NCBI GenBank assembly: GCA_913057905.1
Contig: CAJXPB010000001.1
Coordinates: forward strand, 1,642,733 to 1,706,732
Origin: an uncultured Pseudomonadota bacterium
Lineage (GTDB): Bacteria > Myxococcota_A > Bradymonadia > Bradymonadales > Bradymonadaceae
DNA length: 64,000 nt
Direction of reading: 5' to 3'
Shown: positions 40,798 through 50,936 of the stretch, one piece after another
Numbering within the stretch: position 1 is the first letter of the stretch
How the letters are laid out: every line of letters starts with the position of its first letter
Program-made: the position numbers and the translations under genes
Notes under the pieces: model-generated
What the model was told of the DNA's origin: nothing
Database searches by the model: none
Seen by the model: only the letters and a program-made list of their open reading frames with translations

Positions 40798-42926
40798 TCG
40801 TTCTCCGTAGTCGCACGCGTCGCCCACACGTCACCGCGCTTTGAGTTCAGATAAAAAGCCCCGGGCTCGGCGGTCACCTGGGCGATGTTCTCACCGGACG
40901 TCGGCAGCGCCCGGCCGATCTGCCGCCACTCGCCCTGTTGGATATCGTAGCGTCGAAGTGTCTTGGAGGTAACGACCACGGGACCCAAATCGGTAAACGA
41001 CCTCTTTTGGACCGACGTCGCAGGCGCGGGAAGGACCTCGAATGCCCGAGTGTCGGGGTTCCATTGCGCAAAGGCGACGGTGCGGTCCGCCATCTCTGAG
41101 TCCGCATACTGCACTTCGGCGATGAGGCCGGGGTCGTAGCCGCGCAGTCTCTTGGAGTTCACGGCCGTCCATTCCTCGTAACGCGTGCCATCGCGGCCGA
41201 CGACGTCGGGTTCAACCTTCGTCCACCCATCTTCGTCCACCCGGTAGAGCGTTCCCTGATTGCCAGGAATCCCTCGCCCAGAGGCGGTTTGCACCCAGAG
41301 AGTGCCGCCGACGTTTGCAATGCCGAGCACGCCGGGGTCGACGTTCGTCTCCAGGCCCTCGGGCACGAGGTGCTCGGTGGCACCAGTATCGGGATTCCAG
41401 TAGATGAGCCCCCCATTGCCGAGGACATCACCTCCACCAGGCGGACCTCCCGTCACCACCAGGTCGGAGTTTCGACTCACCGCATACCCGTCACGGTAGG
41501 CGACGATGTCAGTCATCTTGCCAGCCGTCGTCTCGCCCGAGCAATCTGAACGAATGCCGTTATCCGTCCACTGCAATGACGCCGTCCATCCCGAGCCATC
41601 GTGCGTGTACAGGCAGTTCGACTGGGAATCGTGGCCTATCCAGCCGCCCGAGGGTGTCCAGATGTCGAGCGGCTCGAAGGTCCAGTCGCGCTCCCAGGTC
41701 CAGCCGCCCTCCCCGACGGACTGAACCACACTGGACTGCGCCCACACGCGGCCGTCTTTTGCCTGGAAGAACTCCGACGCCTCGGGGACCGGTGCCACGG
41801 TCCACTGGGAATCACCCGGCTCCCACGTGGCAACGGCTCCATGCCCGATCGACGTCACCAGCTTGGTGCCCACCGCATAAAGGTCACCGGTGCCACCCAG
41901 CTCAGACGGAGTGTTCGTGACCGGTTCGACCGACCCATTTGTGGTGAGGCGCACCAGACGACCGGACTGCTCGGTCGCATAGAGATTGCCGTCCACGGCA
42001 GCCACCGAATGCACGTCGAGTTGTTCGTCGTGAGTCAACCGGACCGACTGCCACTGCTGGCCTTCACTGGAGCTGAGAAAGTACTGCGCAGGCGACTCGG
42101 CCTCTGGCCCAAGCCCGGTAGTCTCTTCGCCCAGGGTGTACAGCTTACCGTTCAGCGAGGTGAATTGACGGGCTCCCTGCTGCACGTCGTCGAGCCCCTG
42201 TGACGCACTCCAACTTTCGCCGAGATCCGTCGAAACGTAGTGGGCCAGGTCAAAGGTGAAGATACTCGAGTCGACGACCCTGACGTCTGGAAGCACCGAC
42301 GAGGCGGACTCCGGCTTGATGTCCTTCATCGTGCCGTCATCGCGCTCCAGATAGATCCCGCGCCTGCCTGTGACCACCAGGCGCCCGTCCACCGATCCGA
42401 TGTAGCGCGCGCCGTCGACTCCCGGGAACCCACCGAAGGCCTCCCAGTCATCGGTGCCAAGTCCAGCCCGCCAGAGTTGCGTCTGCCCGTCGTCGCCCGG
42501 AGCCAGCAAGAACCGCTGACCGCTCGCCTCGGCGTAGAAGAGCTGACGCCCCGGAGACACCCGCGAGGCGATCGGCGAGGTCGACGGCTCTCGCCAGGTC
42601 TCCCCGTCGGATGAGACGGCCAGAATCTCATCGCCGTACCGCTCATCCGCGACCAAGACCTGCCCGTCGAGCTTGGCCACCACCTGCCCACCACGCGTCG
42701 GCGGCATCGACGTCCACTCGCCGTCCCACAAAGCCGTAGGCGCGTCACTACCCCCATCGTCGACATCCTCGTTGCCGGGAAGGTCCGTCAGCGGCGCATC
42801 TTCCGACTCGATGCCGCCATCGGTCGTCCAAGGACCCGCCGTCTCATCGGGCTGACACCCACACAGCGCCACCAACACGACAGCGAATCCAAGCGTCATT
42901 GAGCGTCGTAGCGTCATGTGATGCAC
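40794..42926 (-). CDS. Large Asp-box lipoprotein, copy 3 of three
   Basis: A 710-residue paralogue, first in the transcription order; lipobox context LCGCQPDETAGPW. Asp-box-like units include STDLGESWSASQ and SSEGQQWQSVRL. A GTG start at 42926 has GGTGGG about 8 bases upstream; an ATG at 42917 is a close alternative. Its stop overlaps the start of copy 2. The 183 bases from 42927 to 43109 show only short AT-rich promoter-like sequence. Confidence 0.75.
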   Translation of the reverse strand: MHHMTLRRSMTLGFAVVLVALCGCQPDETAGPWTTDGGIESEDAPLTDLPGNEDVDDGGSDAPTALWDGEWTSMPPTRGGQVVAKLDGQVLVADERYGDEILAVSSDGETWREPSTSPIASRVSPGRQLFYAEASGQRFLLAPGDDGQTQLWRAGLGTDDWEAFGGFPGVDGARYIGSVDGRLVVTGRRGIYLERDDGTMKDIKPESASSVLPDVRVVDSSIFTFDLAHYVSTDLGESWSASQGLDDVQQGARQFTSLNGKLYTLGEETTGLGPEAESPAQYFLSSSEGQQWQSVRLTHDEQLDVHSVAAVDGNLYATEQSGRLVRLTTNGSVEPVTNTPSELGGTGDLYAVGTKLVTSIGHGAVATWEPGDSQWTVAPVPEASEFFQAKDGRVWAQSSVVQSVGEGGWTWERDWTFEPLDIWTPSGGWIGHDSQSNCLYTHDGSGWTASLQWTDNGIRSDCSGETTAGKMTDIVAYRDGYAVSRNSDLVVTGGPPGGGDVLGNGGLIYWNPDTGATEHLVPEGLETNVDPGVLGIANVGGTLWVQTASGRGIPGNQGTLYRVDEDGWTKVEPDVVGRDGTRYEEWTAVNSKRLRGYDPGLIAEVQYADSEMADRTVAFAQWNPDTRAFEVLPAPATSVQKRSFTDLGPVVVTSKTLRRYDIQQGEWRQIGRALPTSGENIAQVTAEPGAFYLNSKRGDVWATRATTENE

Positions 42927-43109
42927 CCGCGGATCCCACCGGAAGCTGATAGCTCTACTTGAGCCTATCAGTCATGGAGATGCGATGAAAATCACGATGT
43001 CCGTCGGAAAAACGGGCGCCTACCTCATCCACTGAGTTCTTGGGTCCGAGTTTCCATTGGACGGGCCGAAATGCGGTACTCGGAGGTTCGATATCCAATG
43101 CCCCGACGC

Positions 43110-44387
43110 TCAAACTCGAGAGTGCAATCTTTCCCGTAGGTAGCGTTCGGAACTCTTCGATAACCGGACGCCTTCTTCAGATTCCAAGATCCCCCTAACC
43201 TGCAGGTAAAGAGATTCACCTCTAGGTAGAACGAAGCCGTGCAGCTCTTCATCACGATAGCTCGTGGCAAGAACCAGTAGATCCCCTTCGTCAGCGACGC
43301 TCATGGCTCCATTGTCTTCATAGTAGAGCCGCCACTCACCTCGCCGAGGTGTCGATTTCCGGGCATCATACCATTTCACCCTTGAGCTTACCTCTTCCCG
43401 AACCGAGCCGTCCTCCCAATAGGCCCGCCAATTGCAATCGAGTACTTTTTCTTCCTTTCCGAGTAGCTCTTGCAATTCAACTATCCCTTGGATTTCATGT
43501 TGATTGCTGTTGCCCTCAGGAAGATCAATCGGCTTAAGATAGCGAGCTGCGACGCTTCTGTATCTACGGCCCGGCGGAGGAGCCTCACCCCCGAACTCCT
43601 CGATGGTCTCGACAAACATGTTTCCGACAAGCTCTTGAGTCTTATCCGACGAGACGGCCTCCAAATTTGCGAACGCAGCAACACGGACTACTCGTTTCAT
43701 CACCTCCCGCATGAGCTTTTCGTGAGTTCCATTTTCCAAATCATCAACAAATTTTCTGTAGAAAACGAACTGGTGGGCAATAGATCTACATAGGTCGACA
43801 TACGAGTTCGTGTGAGAGCGCTCTACAAGTGCAACCAAATTATCTTCGGTGAGACCGCCTTTCTCAGTGTCCAAGAGCCACAGTTCATCGTCGGCACTAG
43901 GATCTTGGAGTGTGATAGCACGCCACCAAAGACGCTGAAGCAAATTCCTAACTCCACCCAGGAAGCGTTCCTCGGATGTTGGCCCTGAAACCCTTCCGCC
44001 GCTTCTGTCTCCAAAGCGCCAAGCCACCAAATCGGGAACGAGTACACAGGTAAGGTATTGCCACACTTCATTTCTCAGGGCTTCGCCATGAATGATGGGA
44101 AGGTCAAGGAGAATCCGTGCCAGTTCGAGATCAAATCTCCTGCGGGCCGTGAGACTGGTCTCATCGGGGTACCCTCCCTGTTCGGCAAGACCCATAATCT
44201 GGTTGCGAAGCTCTCTCAGATCGTCGTTGTCAACGCGCTGCCCCCCTGTCGGGGCAAATCGCTTTCCTGCGACATCCGGTCCAGGCAATTCATCTGCAAT
44301 TTGCCTCGGCGACATTTCAGAGAATTTCGACGCCCAGAGTTCTGCTTCACCGTCATCCAGCCTCGGAAAGAGATATTCCATTTTCAC
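43110..44387 (-). CDS. DUF6339-like protein of the MORC/Z1 restriction operon
   Basis: A 425-residue protein. The N-terminal third (residues 1-170) resembles DUF6339: MEYLFPRLDDGEAELWASKF, RRRFDLELARILLDLPII and EVWQYLTCVLVPDLVAWRF. The last ~95 residues (about 315-410) contain WRAYWEDGSVREEVSSRVKWYDARKS and a following GDLLVLATSY, which I take as a possible effector- or DNA-binding module of the EcoRII-N/B3 type at low confidence. Low GC. It is the last gene of the operon, with an ATGA overlap to its upstream gene. Confidence 0.65.
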   Translation of the reverse strand: MKMEYLFPRLDDGEAELWASKFSEMSPRQIADELPGPDVAGKRFAPTGGQRVDNDDLRELRNQIMGLAEQGGYPDETSLTARRRFDLELARILLDLPIIHGEALRNEVWQYLTCVLVPDLVAWRFGDRSGGRVSGPTSEERFLGGVRNLLQRLWWRAITLQDPSADDELWLLDTEKGGLTEDNLVALVERSHTNSYVDLCRSIAHQFVFYRKFVDDLENGTHEKLMREVMKRVVRVAAFANLEAVSSDKTQELVGNMFVETIEEFGGEAPPPGRRYRSVAARYLKPIDLPEGNSNQHEIQGIVELQELLGKEEKVLDCNWRAYWEDGSVREEVSSRVKWYDARKSTPRRGEWRLYYEDNGAMSVADEGDLLVLATSYRDEELHGFVLPRGESLYLQVRGILESEEGVRLSKSSERYLRERLHSRV

Positions 44388-45316
44388 CCACCAACCTGCG
44401 CGAGGTTCATCAAATGTTCCTGGAGCTGACCCTCAAATCTTTTAGGTTCTGACTCGAAAACACTCCGGACTTCGCTCAGAGAACTGTTAGGAAACAGATT
44501 AGATGCTCGCATCCTCAACGATGAACCCAGCGACCCTTCGTCATACCCGTCGTAATTCGAATCGCAGAAGAGGTCGTCCCGGAGGGCCCTTGTGAGCAAT
44601 TGTCGACCGACGTCCAGTTTCAGCATTTCCGTAGCTACGACCGCCTCGTACGAATCCGAGTCACTTGTGACAAGGTCAACCAGCCGCTCATGATCCTCAT
44701 TGAGAAAGATGCGCAGGCCCGTCGATGGCGGACGGTGTAGCGCATCCGGCGCAGTATGAATTTCCCAAGTCGCCTTTGGATTACTGAACCGTTCCGGGAA
44801 ATTGGAGAACTTCACCACGGTCACAGGTAGTCGCGAACCCCTCCCTTCGAGCTCCTTATCCGTTGAGTCTTTCCAGAGAATGCTGCCGGGAATCGAAGGC
44901 TCTTGAGCAGATGCGCCGCTTGGTTCAAGAAGGACCAGAAATCGCTCGATTGAGATCGTACCCCCAGCTCTTTTGCCGGGAATTGTGAGTTCTATCTTTT
45001 TCTCGATGGGGCTCGATCCATCGAGCTTTAGACGAACCTCGGGCCCACGCCCCCTCGCATGATTCGTGAGGCTCGTGGTCCACTCCGCAAAGAGCCCCAA
45101 CACTGAATCTTTACTCAACCCACAGTATTCTCTGAGACTCTCTGGATTCTCGATTGAGATGCTGCTCTCGCAGTGGATGGAAATATCATAGTCCCAGTGA
45201 TTTTCGTCTCCGCCGGCGGAATCCGAACCAAATTCCCATGGAGAGGGAAAAAGAAGTTCCCCGTCAGGTTCCGGGGGCAATGAGATGAAAGGAGAAAGTT
45301 CGAGTCTACTTGGCAC
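44384..45316 (-). CDS. Unknown protein of the MORC/Z1 operon
   Basis: A 310-residue protein starting at a GTG (45314-45316) with GGGAGG 7 bases upstream. The sequence is rich in Ser, Glu and Asp, has no signal peptide and no family I recognise. Segments such as WDYDISIHCESSISIENPES and TVVKFSNFPERFSNPKATWE look like beta-rich folds. It lies between the GHKL ATPase and the DUF6339 protein in the operon, which suggests it is a subunit or specificity protein. Confidence 0.6.
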   Translation of the reverse strand: MPSRLELSPFISLPPEPDGELLFPSPWEFGSDSAGGDENHWDYDISIHCESSISIENPESLREYCGLSKDSVLGLFAEWTTSLTNHARGRGPEVRLKLDGSSPIEKKIELTIPGKRAGGTISIERFLVLLEPSGASAQEPSIPGSILWKDSTDKELEGRGSRLPVTVVKFSNFPERFSNPKATWEIHTAPDALHRPPSTGLRIFLNEDHERLVDLVTSDSDSYEAVVATEMLKLDVGRQLLTRALRDDLFCDSNYDGYDEGSLGSSLRMRASNLFPNSSLSEVRSVFESEPKRFEGQLQEHLMNLAQVGG

Positions 45317-45347
45317 GAGTCTGCCTCCCGAATGAGGTTCTGCCTAT

Positions 45348-47237
45348 CTACTGGGCTTCGGCATCACTGACGATATTGACGACGCAATCCTTGGGCTGCG
45401 TCACGACCAATACTGCGCTCTCAATGTCACTTGGAATCGCAAACAGTGCTCCTGTGTCCACGTCTTGATCATTCGAAACCTGTTTCCCGCCGCTGTATTC
45501 GAGCAATTCGACTTTGGGCTTGCCGCGCCCCTCCGGAGGCGAGCCCTCCCGTGCGTTCCCCGCAGTGACCACTTTGACCTCAAAAGATACAATCGTTCCG
45601 TCTGTGTCTCGAACGTGCTCGAAGGACACTGGCACCCGGAGCCGAATTCTATCCGTAAGAAACTCGCGTTCTGGGGTCTGAAGCTGAATCGACGGGCCGG
45701 AGCCTCCGGCACCGCCACCACCTCCTCCGCCGCCTCCGCCGTCAGTTGACCGGGAATTGGGCCCAGCGGCTTCATCTAGGCCAGGCAGTAAACTTCCCAG
45801 CCGGTCGGCAACCCGTGCCATCGACTTATTGTAGCGTGACTCGAAGGAGCCTTCAGAGGGTCCGATGAACTCCTGTGTCTTTTCCTTTATCCGGGTGAAT
45901 GCCACATTGACAAAACTCCTTTCAGTACGGTCACTCAATCTCTCTTTGACCCAGTCGTTGTGGCTCGGGGGTTCTGCTTTCGCGAAAGTATCTTCCACAT
46001 CCTTTTCCGTTAAAAACGCTCCTACGAATTGCTCTCCCTCCCTAGGCCTCGCTCCGCTCGGCCTTTCGTACCTCAAAACCAGAAGCGTGTGTCTCATGAG
46101 CGCTATGTGTTGAAGTTGCTCGTCTGGCTCAACCGGTGCACTCGGATCGGGCCTGGAGAATCCCTGACTAAAGGGACAACGAGCGATACCCATTTCACCC
46201 AGTTTTGCTTTAGGGCTTAAGATCTTGATCGGGTATTTCGCCACAGTCGGGGTCTCTTCCCGTTGCCCACGCAGCGTATCAAACGCACGTGCGAAATATT
46301 TCAGCCTCGGGTGTTCTCGCGGATCAGGGACTTCAACCTCTTCCCCGTTCCATGTGACGTCGAACGCAATTCCACCAGCCAGCATTCTGGGCCAGCAATT
46401 CCAAAGTACGCTGGACAGTACTCGGTCCAGAGGACTTGCATCCCCGGATTCGTCCGACGATTGTTCTTCCGCTCCATAGGCCTCGACTGAAGAAAGTGCT
46501 GGCTCAAGCACCATCACAGTCGTTCCTGTCTCTTCCCCTGTCGGAATAGGCATCCCCAGCGAACGAGCTACTTCATCCGCTTCTTTCCCGAGAACGGGAC
46601 CCACCCAACCATCTCCCTTTTCTTCACCCCACCAATGGCGACCTGTGAATTGGGTTTTTCCCTCGGCCTCGTAACGATCCAACCACGATATCGCTACGAA
46701 TCTCGATTCGGGCGTATCATCGGTCTCGACTCGAGAATGAACCAAGATAGTCCTTGGTTTACTGGCGCGGAAAAATGATGAGCGACCATAGCCATAGGAG
46801 CCGCCTGACACGTTTCCCTTGTCATCGGTCTGCGGCTTTGTCTCCCCAATCATGTAAACGAAATTAACGAAGTCGCTTCGGCCGTCCGTCGGTTCTCCGG
46901 GCCTAATTGGACCAGCTAGTCCGCGCGTGTTGCGATCGGCTACGATCAGAGCTTCGATCTCGTCTTGGTTTCGGAGATGTGCCAGTTCAGGCGGATAGTT
47001 TCGAAGAATAGCAGAATTCAGGAACGCTCTTTCATCCGACGAAAGTTGCCGAAAATCGAGTTTGAATTCAATATTTTCGTCACTGTCCCGCTTTCGAGCA
47101 TCCCAACTATTCTGCACTGCTTCACGCACGAGAAGCTCCAAGGGTTCGAGCTTCGGAGCCCCTAGAAGATTCCCCAAGCCATCGCCGGTGATATTGCCAT
47201 AGTCCCCGACGGTCTCCGCTTTGTAATCTAGGTTCAT
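45348..47237 (-). CDS. MORC/MutL-like GHKL ATPase
   Basis: A 629-residue protein with a GHKL-type ATP-binding N-terminus: REAVQNSWDAR (Asn43, Asp46 for Mg-ATP), VADRNTRGLAG (motif with Asp103) and GGSYGYGRSSFF (147-158, Gly-rich lid). A transducer region follows. At about 508-520 a run of ten glycines links to a C-terminal beta-rich domain. Bacterial MORC/MutL-like ATPases in restriction operons were described in comparative genomics by Aravind and colleagues; they are thought to drive ATP-dependent DNA remodelling. The start overlaps by one base the stop of the DUF4420 gene (TAATG). Confidence 0.82.
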   Translation of the reverse strand: MNLDYKAETVGDYGNITGDGLGNLLGAPKLEPLELLVREAVQNSWDARKRDSDENIEFKLDFRQLSSDERAFLNSAILRNYPPELAHLRNQDEIEALIVADRNTRGLAGPIRPGEPTDGRSDFVNFVYMIGETKPQTDDKGNVSGGSYGYGRSSFFRASKPRTILVHSRVETDDTPESRFVAISWLDRYEAEGKTQFTGRHWWGEEKGDGWVGPVLGKEADEVARSLGMPIPTGEETGTTVMVLEPALSSVEAYGAEEQSSDESGDASPLDRVLSSVLWNCWPRMLAGGIAFDVTWNGEEVEVPDPREHPRLKYFARAFDTLRGQREETPTVAKYPIKILSPKAKLGEMGIARCPFSQGFSRPDPSAPVEPDEQLQHIALMRHTLLVLRYERPSGARPREGEQFVGAFLTEKDVEDTFAKAEPPSHNDWVKERLSDRTERSFVNVAFTRIKEKTQEFIGPSEGSFESRYNKSMARVADRLGSLLPGLDEAAGPNSRSTDGGGGGGGGGGAGGSGPSIQLQTPEREFLTDRIRLRVPVSFEHVRDTDGTIVSFEVKVVTAGNAREGSPPEGRGKPKVELLEYSGGKQVSNDQDVDTGALFAIPSDIESAVLVVTQPKDCVVNIVSDAEAQ

Positions 47238-48247
47238 TATTGGTTCGCAAGTCGTGAGTAAATTACGTCTACGTCACCGTCACTCAGCGAGTCGTTCTCT
47301 GCGCAGTCCAAGTCTACCTTGTAGGTGATATCGCGCACGCACTCCGGTCGACCTGCGGAAAAGTGTGATTCGGTCAGCCTCGGAAACTCAGGGTCATCTG
47401 CGCGGAAGACAAGGCTCTCCCTGACCTCGAATTTTACGCGGCGATATGCTTCCTCGTGCTCAGGACGATACCCGAGTTTCGTAAGTTTTTTGTAAATAGC
47501 GGCTCGTTCCACTCCTTTCTCGACAAGTTCACCGATCAATTCGGGAACTGACGTACCGTCATCGCCCGACGGGTGTATTTTCAGATACTGAAGGTAGAAC
47601 TCGTCACTGTTTGAAGTAAGCTGATCTAGCGACTGAATCTGGATGATTCGATCATTTTGACGCGTCGACGTCTTAATCTCGAGATCTATTGTCGCCGACG
47701 TGAAGTCATGTTTCGCGCCCTCTGGCCCGGACCATGTGGTCAACGGCGCAGAATCATGGTCAGCCAACTTCCTGACCACCCACAGCTCACCCAGAAGCCC
47801 AGCTAGTTCATTCTTACTCAGTGTCTTGTCGCTCGGTTCGTCGAGCAATTCCCTCCAGCGATCAAGGACATTCACGCACTGGTCATAGGCGTCCCGAGCA
47901 TCGCCGCCTGACACGACCTCAACCATATCTTCGGCAACCATCGAGAAGAGGGAATTGAAATCCGGAATCCGACACGACACATCGCAGAATGTGTCCTTCG
48001 TACCATCAGACTTGAACAATTCCTTCACCTCAATCCTGACACCTCGCGTCGAATCGTCCTTTCTCTCCCTGGAAGTCCCCTCCATTGGGAACAGAACATG
48101 CCTCCCGTCTCTGGCGTCAGTACCCACCAAGATTTCGCCTAGTTCATTCGTAATCCCGGTCCGAACCAACTTGAGATTTCCGAGGCTCAGGCCGCCATCC
48201 CTGGAGACCTCTTCGTCGACCTCTTCCCAAAACTCAGCTAACTTCAT
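47237..48247 (-). CDS. DUF4420 PD-(D/E)XK nuclease-like protein
   Basis: A 336-residue protein of the DUF4420 family with the PD-(D/E)XK fold: GLLGELWVVRKLAD (Glu154), KHDFTSATIDLEIKTST (Asp181, Glu190, Lys192). Such proteins occur with Z1 helicases and GHKL ATPases. It probably supplies nuclease activity for the complex. Start codon at 48247 follows the Z1 gene by 29 bases and its stop touches the next gene. Confidence 0.8.
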   Translation of the reverse strand: MKLAEFWEEVDEEVSRDGGLSLGNLKLVRTGITNELGEILVGTDARDGRHVLFPMEGTSRERKDDSTRGVRIEVKELFKSDGTKDTFCDVSCRIPDFNSLFSMVAEDMVEVVSGGDARDAYDQCVNVLDRWRELLDEPSDKTLSKNELAGLLGELWVVRKLADHDSAPLTTWSGPEGAKHDFTSATIDLEIKTSTRQNDRIIQIQSLDQLTSNSDEFYLQYLKIHPSGDDGTSVPELIGELVEKGVERAAIYKKLTKLGYRPEHEEAYRRVKFEVRESLVFRADDPEFPRLTESHFSAGRPECVRDITYKVDLDCAENDSLSDGDVDVIYSRLANQ

Positions 48248-48276
48248 AAAGTACCTCTGAACGAGTTCCTCTCTAC

Positions 48277-50904
48277 CTATCCTTCGAGTTCCCGATCCTG
48301 CTCGTCAGATCTGATCTCTACGTCGGTCTCTTCCTCTAGCTCTCCTCGGAGCTGCTCGCCCGTATAGACATCCCCTAAATTGTTTGCCACATAATCGCGC
48401 ATCTCTCGTTTGGATTGAGGAAAAGACATCCCGATCCCGATCACATGCTCGTCTGCATCGAGGGGTTTCCGGACCCCAGAATCTCCGCTGGGCTCTGATT
48501 TCTTGTCGATCGGGTAAATCAACAACAGTCCAGAGTCCGGCTCTCGTTTGTTGCGCTGATGAGCAGTTTCCGCACTGGTTAGGCTGCTGAGGTCTACCTC
48601 CATGTCCAAGTCCATAATTCGGTCGGACTTCGTTGTCAGAGCCTTGATATTCGCAGGAGAGGTGCTCTTGAATCGAGAACGGGTCACCAGCGTCGTCTCG
48701 ATGGGAACGCCAAGGTCTATGGAATCCTCATTCGAACTCCCAACCACGCCGAGATTCCAAGTCTGCAAGCCCCCAACCTCCCGCTCTTTCTCAATGTAAT
48801 TTGTCAGCAAATCAGTTCTGAAATCCTCGTGCGTAGAGTCATAGGCACGAACAAAATCGAGGACATGTTCCACCGGAACATCTCGATAAACCCATCGAGA
48901 CTTCCCTTTTGACTTGGCATTGCGCTGAGATGATGCCCGGTCGAGCAATTCCCTCGTGGCCTCAAGGTTCCCTTTGAGCCATTCACTATCATCGTGCTTA
49001 AACTGTATCGTTTGAATGTGGCTTTCGCTGTAAGAAGCAGACTCAATTTGGACGTTCTGCATCTTCAGGCGTGAGGTGATGCCCAATTTGGGGTGCGTTT
49101 GGACTCTAACCCCGAAATCAAGCGGACTTCGCCCCTCCTTTTCGTACTTCCGAATGTCATGCCGGATTTCTTCTTCGACAGTTGCAAGATGGATGAAATT
49201 GTCCTGGAGCTCGGGGGTCATCCAGACTCTCGGAAGATCCTCGTAGCCGTGGCGGAAACCGAACCAACGTCCCATCTGCAGTAGAGTATCGTAGGATGAG
49301 GCAGTTCGAACGAAGAAACTCACCATTAGTCCTTCAAGGGTCAGTCCTCGAGACAGGGTATTTCCCCCAATGGCAATATGAGCACCGGGATTGTTGGGAT
49401 CGTAGTCAAGGCCTGTATTTTTTCCGTTATCGACATCCACCTCACAGCGGGAGAAGACATCGTCGATAAACGGCTTAATCTCCTCGAAACTGTTGTCCTC
49501 TACCTCAGCATCGAGATGGCCAGAGGTAACCCTAGAGTTCTCATTCTTCCAGAGTTGTTCAAATGAGCCCATCAACTCATCGTCCCGGTCTGCCCAACGA
49601 TCTGCTAAATCCTCTACATAGGAACGTATGAGTGTCTGGAGTTGAGCATGAGTATGCGTGTAAAGCGTCGTGTGCACGAGCATGCTCGTATGCTGATCCC
49701 GCTGGCCACGTGCCAGACGCGCAGCACTCGCCAAGAGGAAATACCGGATGGCCTTTTCAAGGCTTGGTGTCACTTCGGGCTGAAACTGAAAGCGGTCATC
49801 TCGTCCCGGAGGCTTAAGGTAACTTGCTTCTGCCTCGGGAATTGTCCGGATCATATCCAGCCCATCGTAATCCCCTTCATCGTCGTCATACCGGAGCATT
49901 TCCCGGCCAAAGATCTCTTCGGCACCGAAGTAATCCTTCGGTTTCGGCAAATCGAAGATGAAGTCTCGTGGGTAAAGGTTTTCCGGCACGGTGGGGTCAA
50001 TGAACACATTCGCGAAAGGCGTAGCTGTATAGCCGACGTAGGCACTTTTCGGCAGAGTTTGCAGGAGATTCACAATTTTCTCGTTTATCGCACTCCGTTC
50101 TTCCGCTTTTTTTTCCGTGTTTACGCTGGCCTGGTCGGCCTCATCATCGATTATAAGAACCGGGCAATCGGACTTAATTTGGTCGTCGGCGTCGGCAAAA
50201 AAATCGATCAATCTCTGCAAAATAAAGACATTCTTCTTTACGACGCACAGAATACGACCCTGTGGCTGCTTGGGATTCAAAAGGTAGTCTGGATTTCCAA
50301 CTCCCTGAAAGTCCTCTGTAGTGGAGGTCAGAGGATTCCATTTGTCGCTATTTGGCTTGACAATTTCTTTTCCAAGCCGCCTTTGAGTCTGTCGGCGGAG
50401 AGAACTCGTCATCCCGGTCAGCACAATGAATAACTTGTAACCTACGTCAGCGGCTTTCGAGATGAGTGCACTGTAGTTCGAGGTTTTACCGCTCTGAACG
50501 TATCCCACGACCATTCCACGTGTGGATATCTTCGCCTTCCCGGGATGAGGAAGGTGGGCCATAATTTTTGTTGAGGACTCATCTAGCTTCTCAACCGCTT
50601 CTTCACGCCACCCCTTTCCCTCGACGATCTTTCTGTAGGCTGGCCAGCACCACGCTCCCGGGAAATCCGGACCATCGTACCACGATTGGATAGTCTCAGC
50701 GCCGGTCAACACACTGGGATCGGAATACTCAACGAACCGTTGAGTCTGTTCTTCGTATTTTTCTACTGCCTTCTCGACGAGTTCTCGGTTCCCCATTAAT
50801 TTCAGTAGACGTTCCTTTGCCTTCGAAGGTGGTCTCCCCCCCTGAATGAACGTCCGGTAATCGTCTATGGCATCCTCTAATTGTTGCTCGGGAAACTCAC
50901 TCAT
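48277..50904 (-). CDS. Z1-domain superfamily II helicase
   Basis: An 875-residue SF2 helicase with the Z1 domain. Walker A is GYVQSGKT (134-141), the Walker B box is DDEAD (253-257), and the later helicase motifs appear as VGYTATPFANVF and LLQMGRWFGFRHGYEDLPRVW. Z1 proteins act in bacterial defence systems as DNA translocases. ATG at 50904 is preferred over a longer in-frame start, with GGAGGGG 6 bases upstream. Low GC. Confidence 0.85.
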   Translation of the reverse strand: MSEFPEQQLEDAIDDYRTFIQGGRPPSKAKERLLKLMGNRELVEKAVEKYEEQTQRFVEYSDPSVLTGAETIQSWYDGPDFPGAWCWPAYRKIVEGKGWREEAVEKLDESSTKIMAHLPHPGKAKISTRGMVVGYVQSGKTSNYSALISKAADVGYKLFIVLTGMTSSLRRQTQRRLGKEIVKPNSDKWNPLTSTTEDFQGVGNPDYLLNPKQPQGRILCVVKKNVFILQRLIDFFADADDQIKSDCPVLIIDDEADQASVNTEKKAEERSAINEKIVNLLQTLPKSAYVGYTATPFANVFIDPTVPENLYPRDFIFDLPKPKDYFGAEEIFGREMLRYDDDEGDYDGLDMIRTIPEAEASYLKPPGRDDRFQFQPEVTPSLEKAIRYFLLASAARLARGQRDQHTSMLVHTTLYTHTHAQLQTLIRSYVEDLADRWADRDDELMGSFEQLWKNENSRVTSGHLDAEVEDNSFEEIKPFIDDVFSRCEVDVDNGKNTGLDYDPNNPGAHIAIGGNTLSRGLTLEGLMVSFFVRTASSYDTLLQMGRWFGFRHGYEDLPRVWMTPELQDNFIHLATVEEEIRHDIRKYEKEGRSPLDFGVRVQTHPKLGITSRLKMQNVQIESASYSESHIQTIQFKHDDSEWLKGNLEATRELLDRASSQRNAKSKGKSRWVYRDVPVEHVLDFVRAYDSTHEDFRTDLLTNYIEKEREVGGLQTWNLGVVGSSNEDSIDLGVPIETTLVTRSRFKSTSPANIKALTTKSDRIMDLDMEVDLSSLTSAETAHQRNKREPDSGLLLIYPIDKKSEPSGDSGVRKPLDADEHVIGIGMSFPQSKREMRDYVANNLGDVYTGEQLRGELEEETDVEIRSDEQDRELEG

Positions 50905-50936
50905 CAAACCCCTCCAACTCGAAATCATTGACCGGT

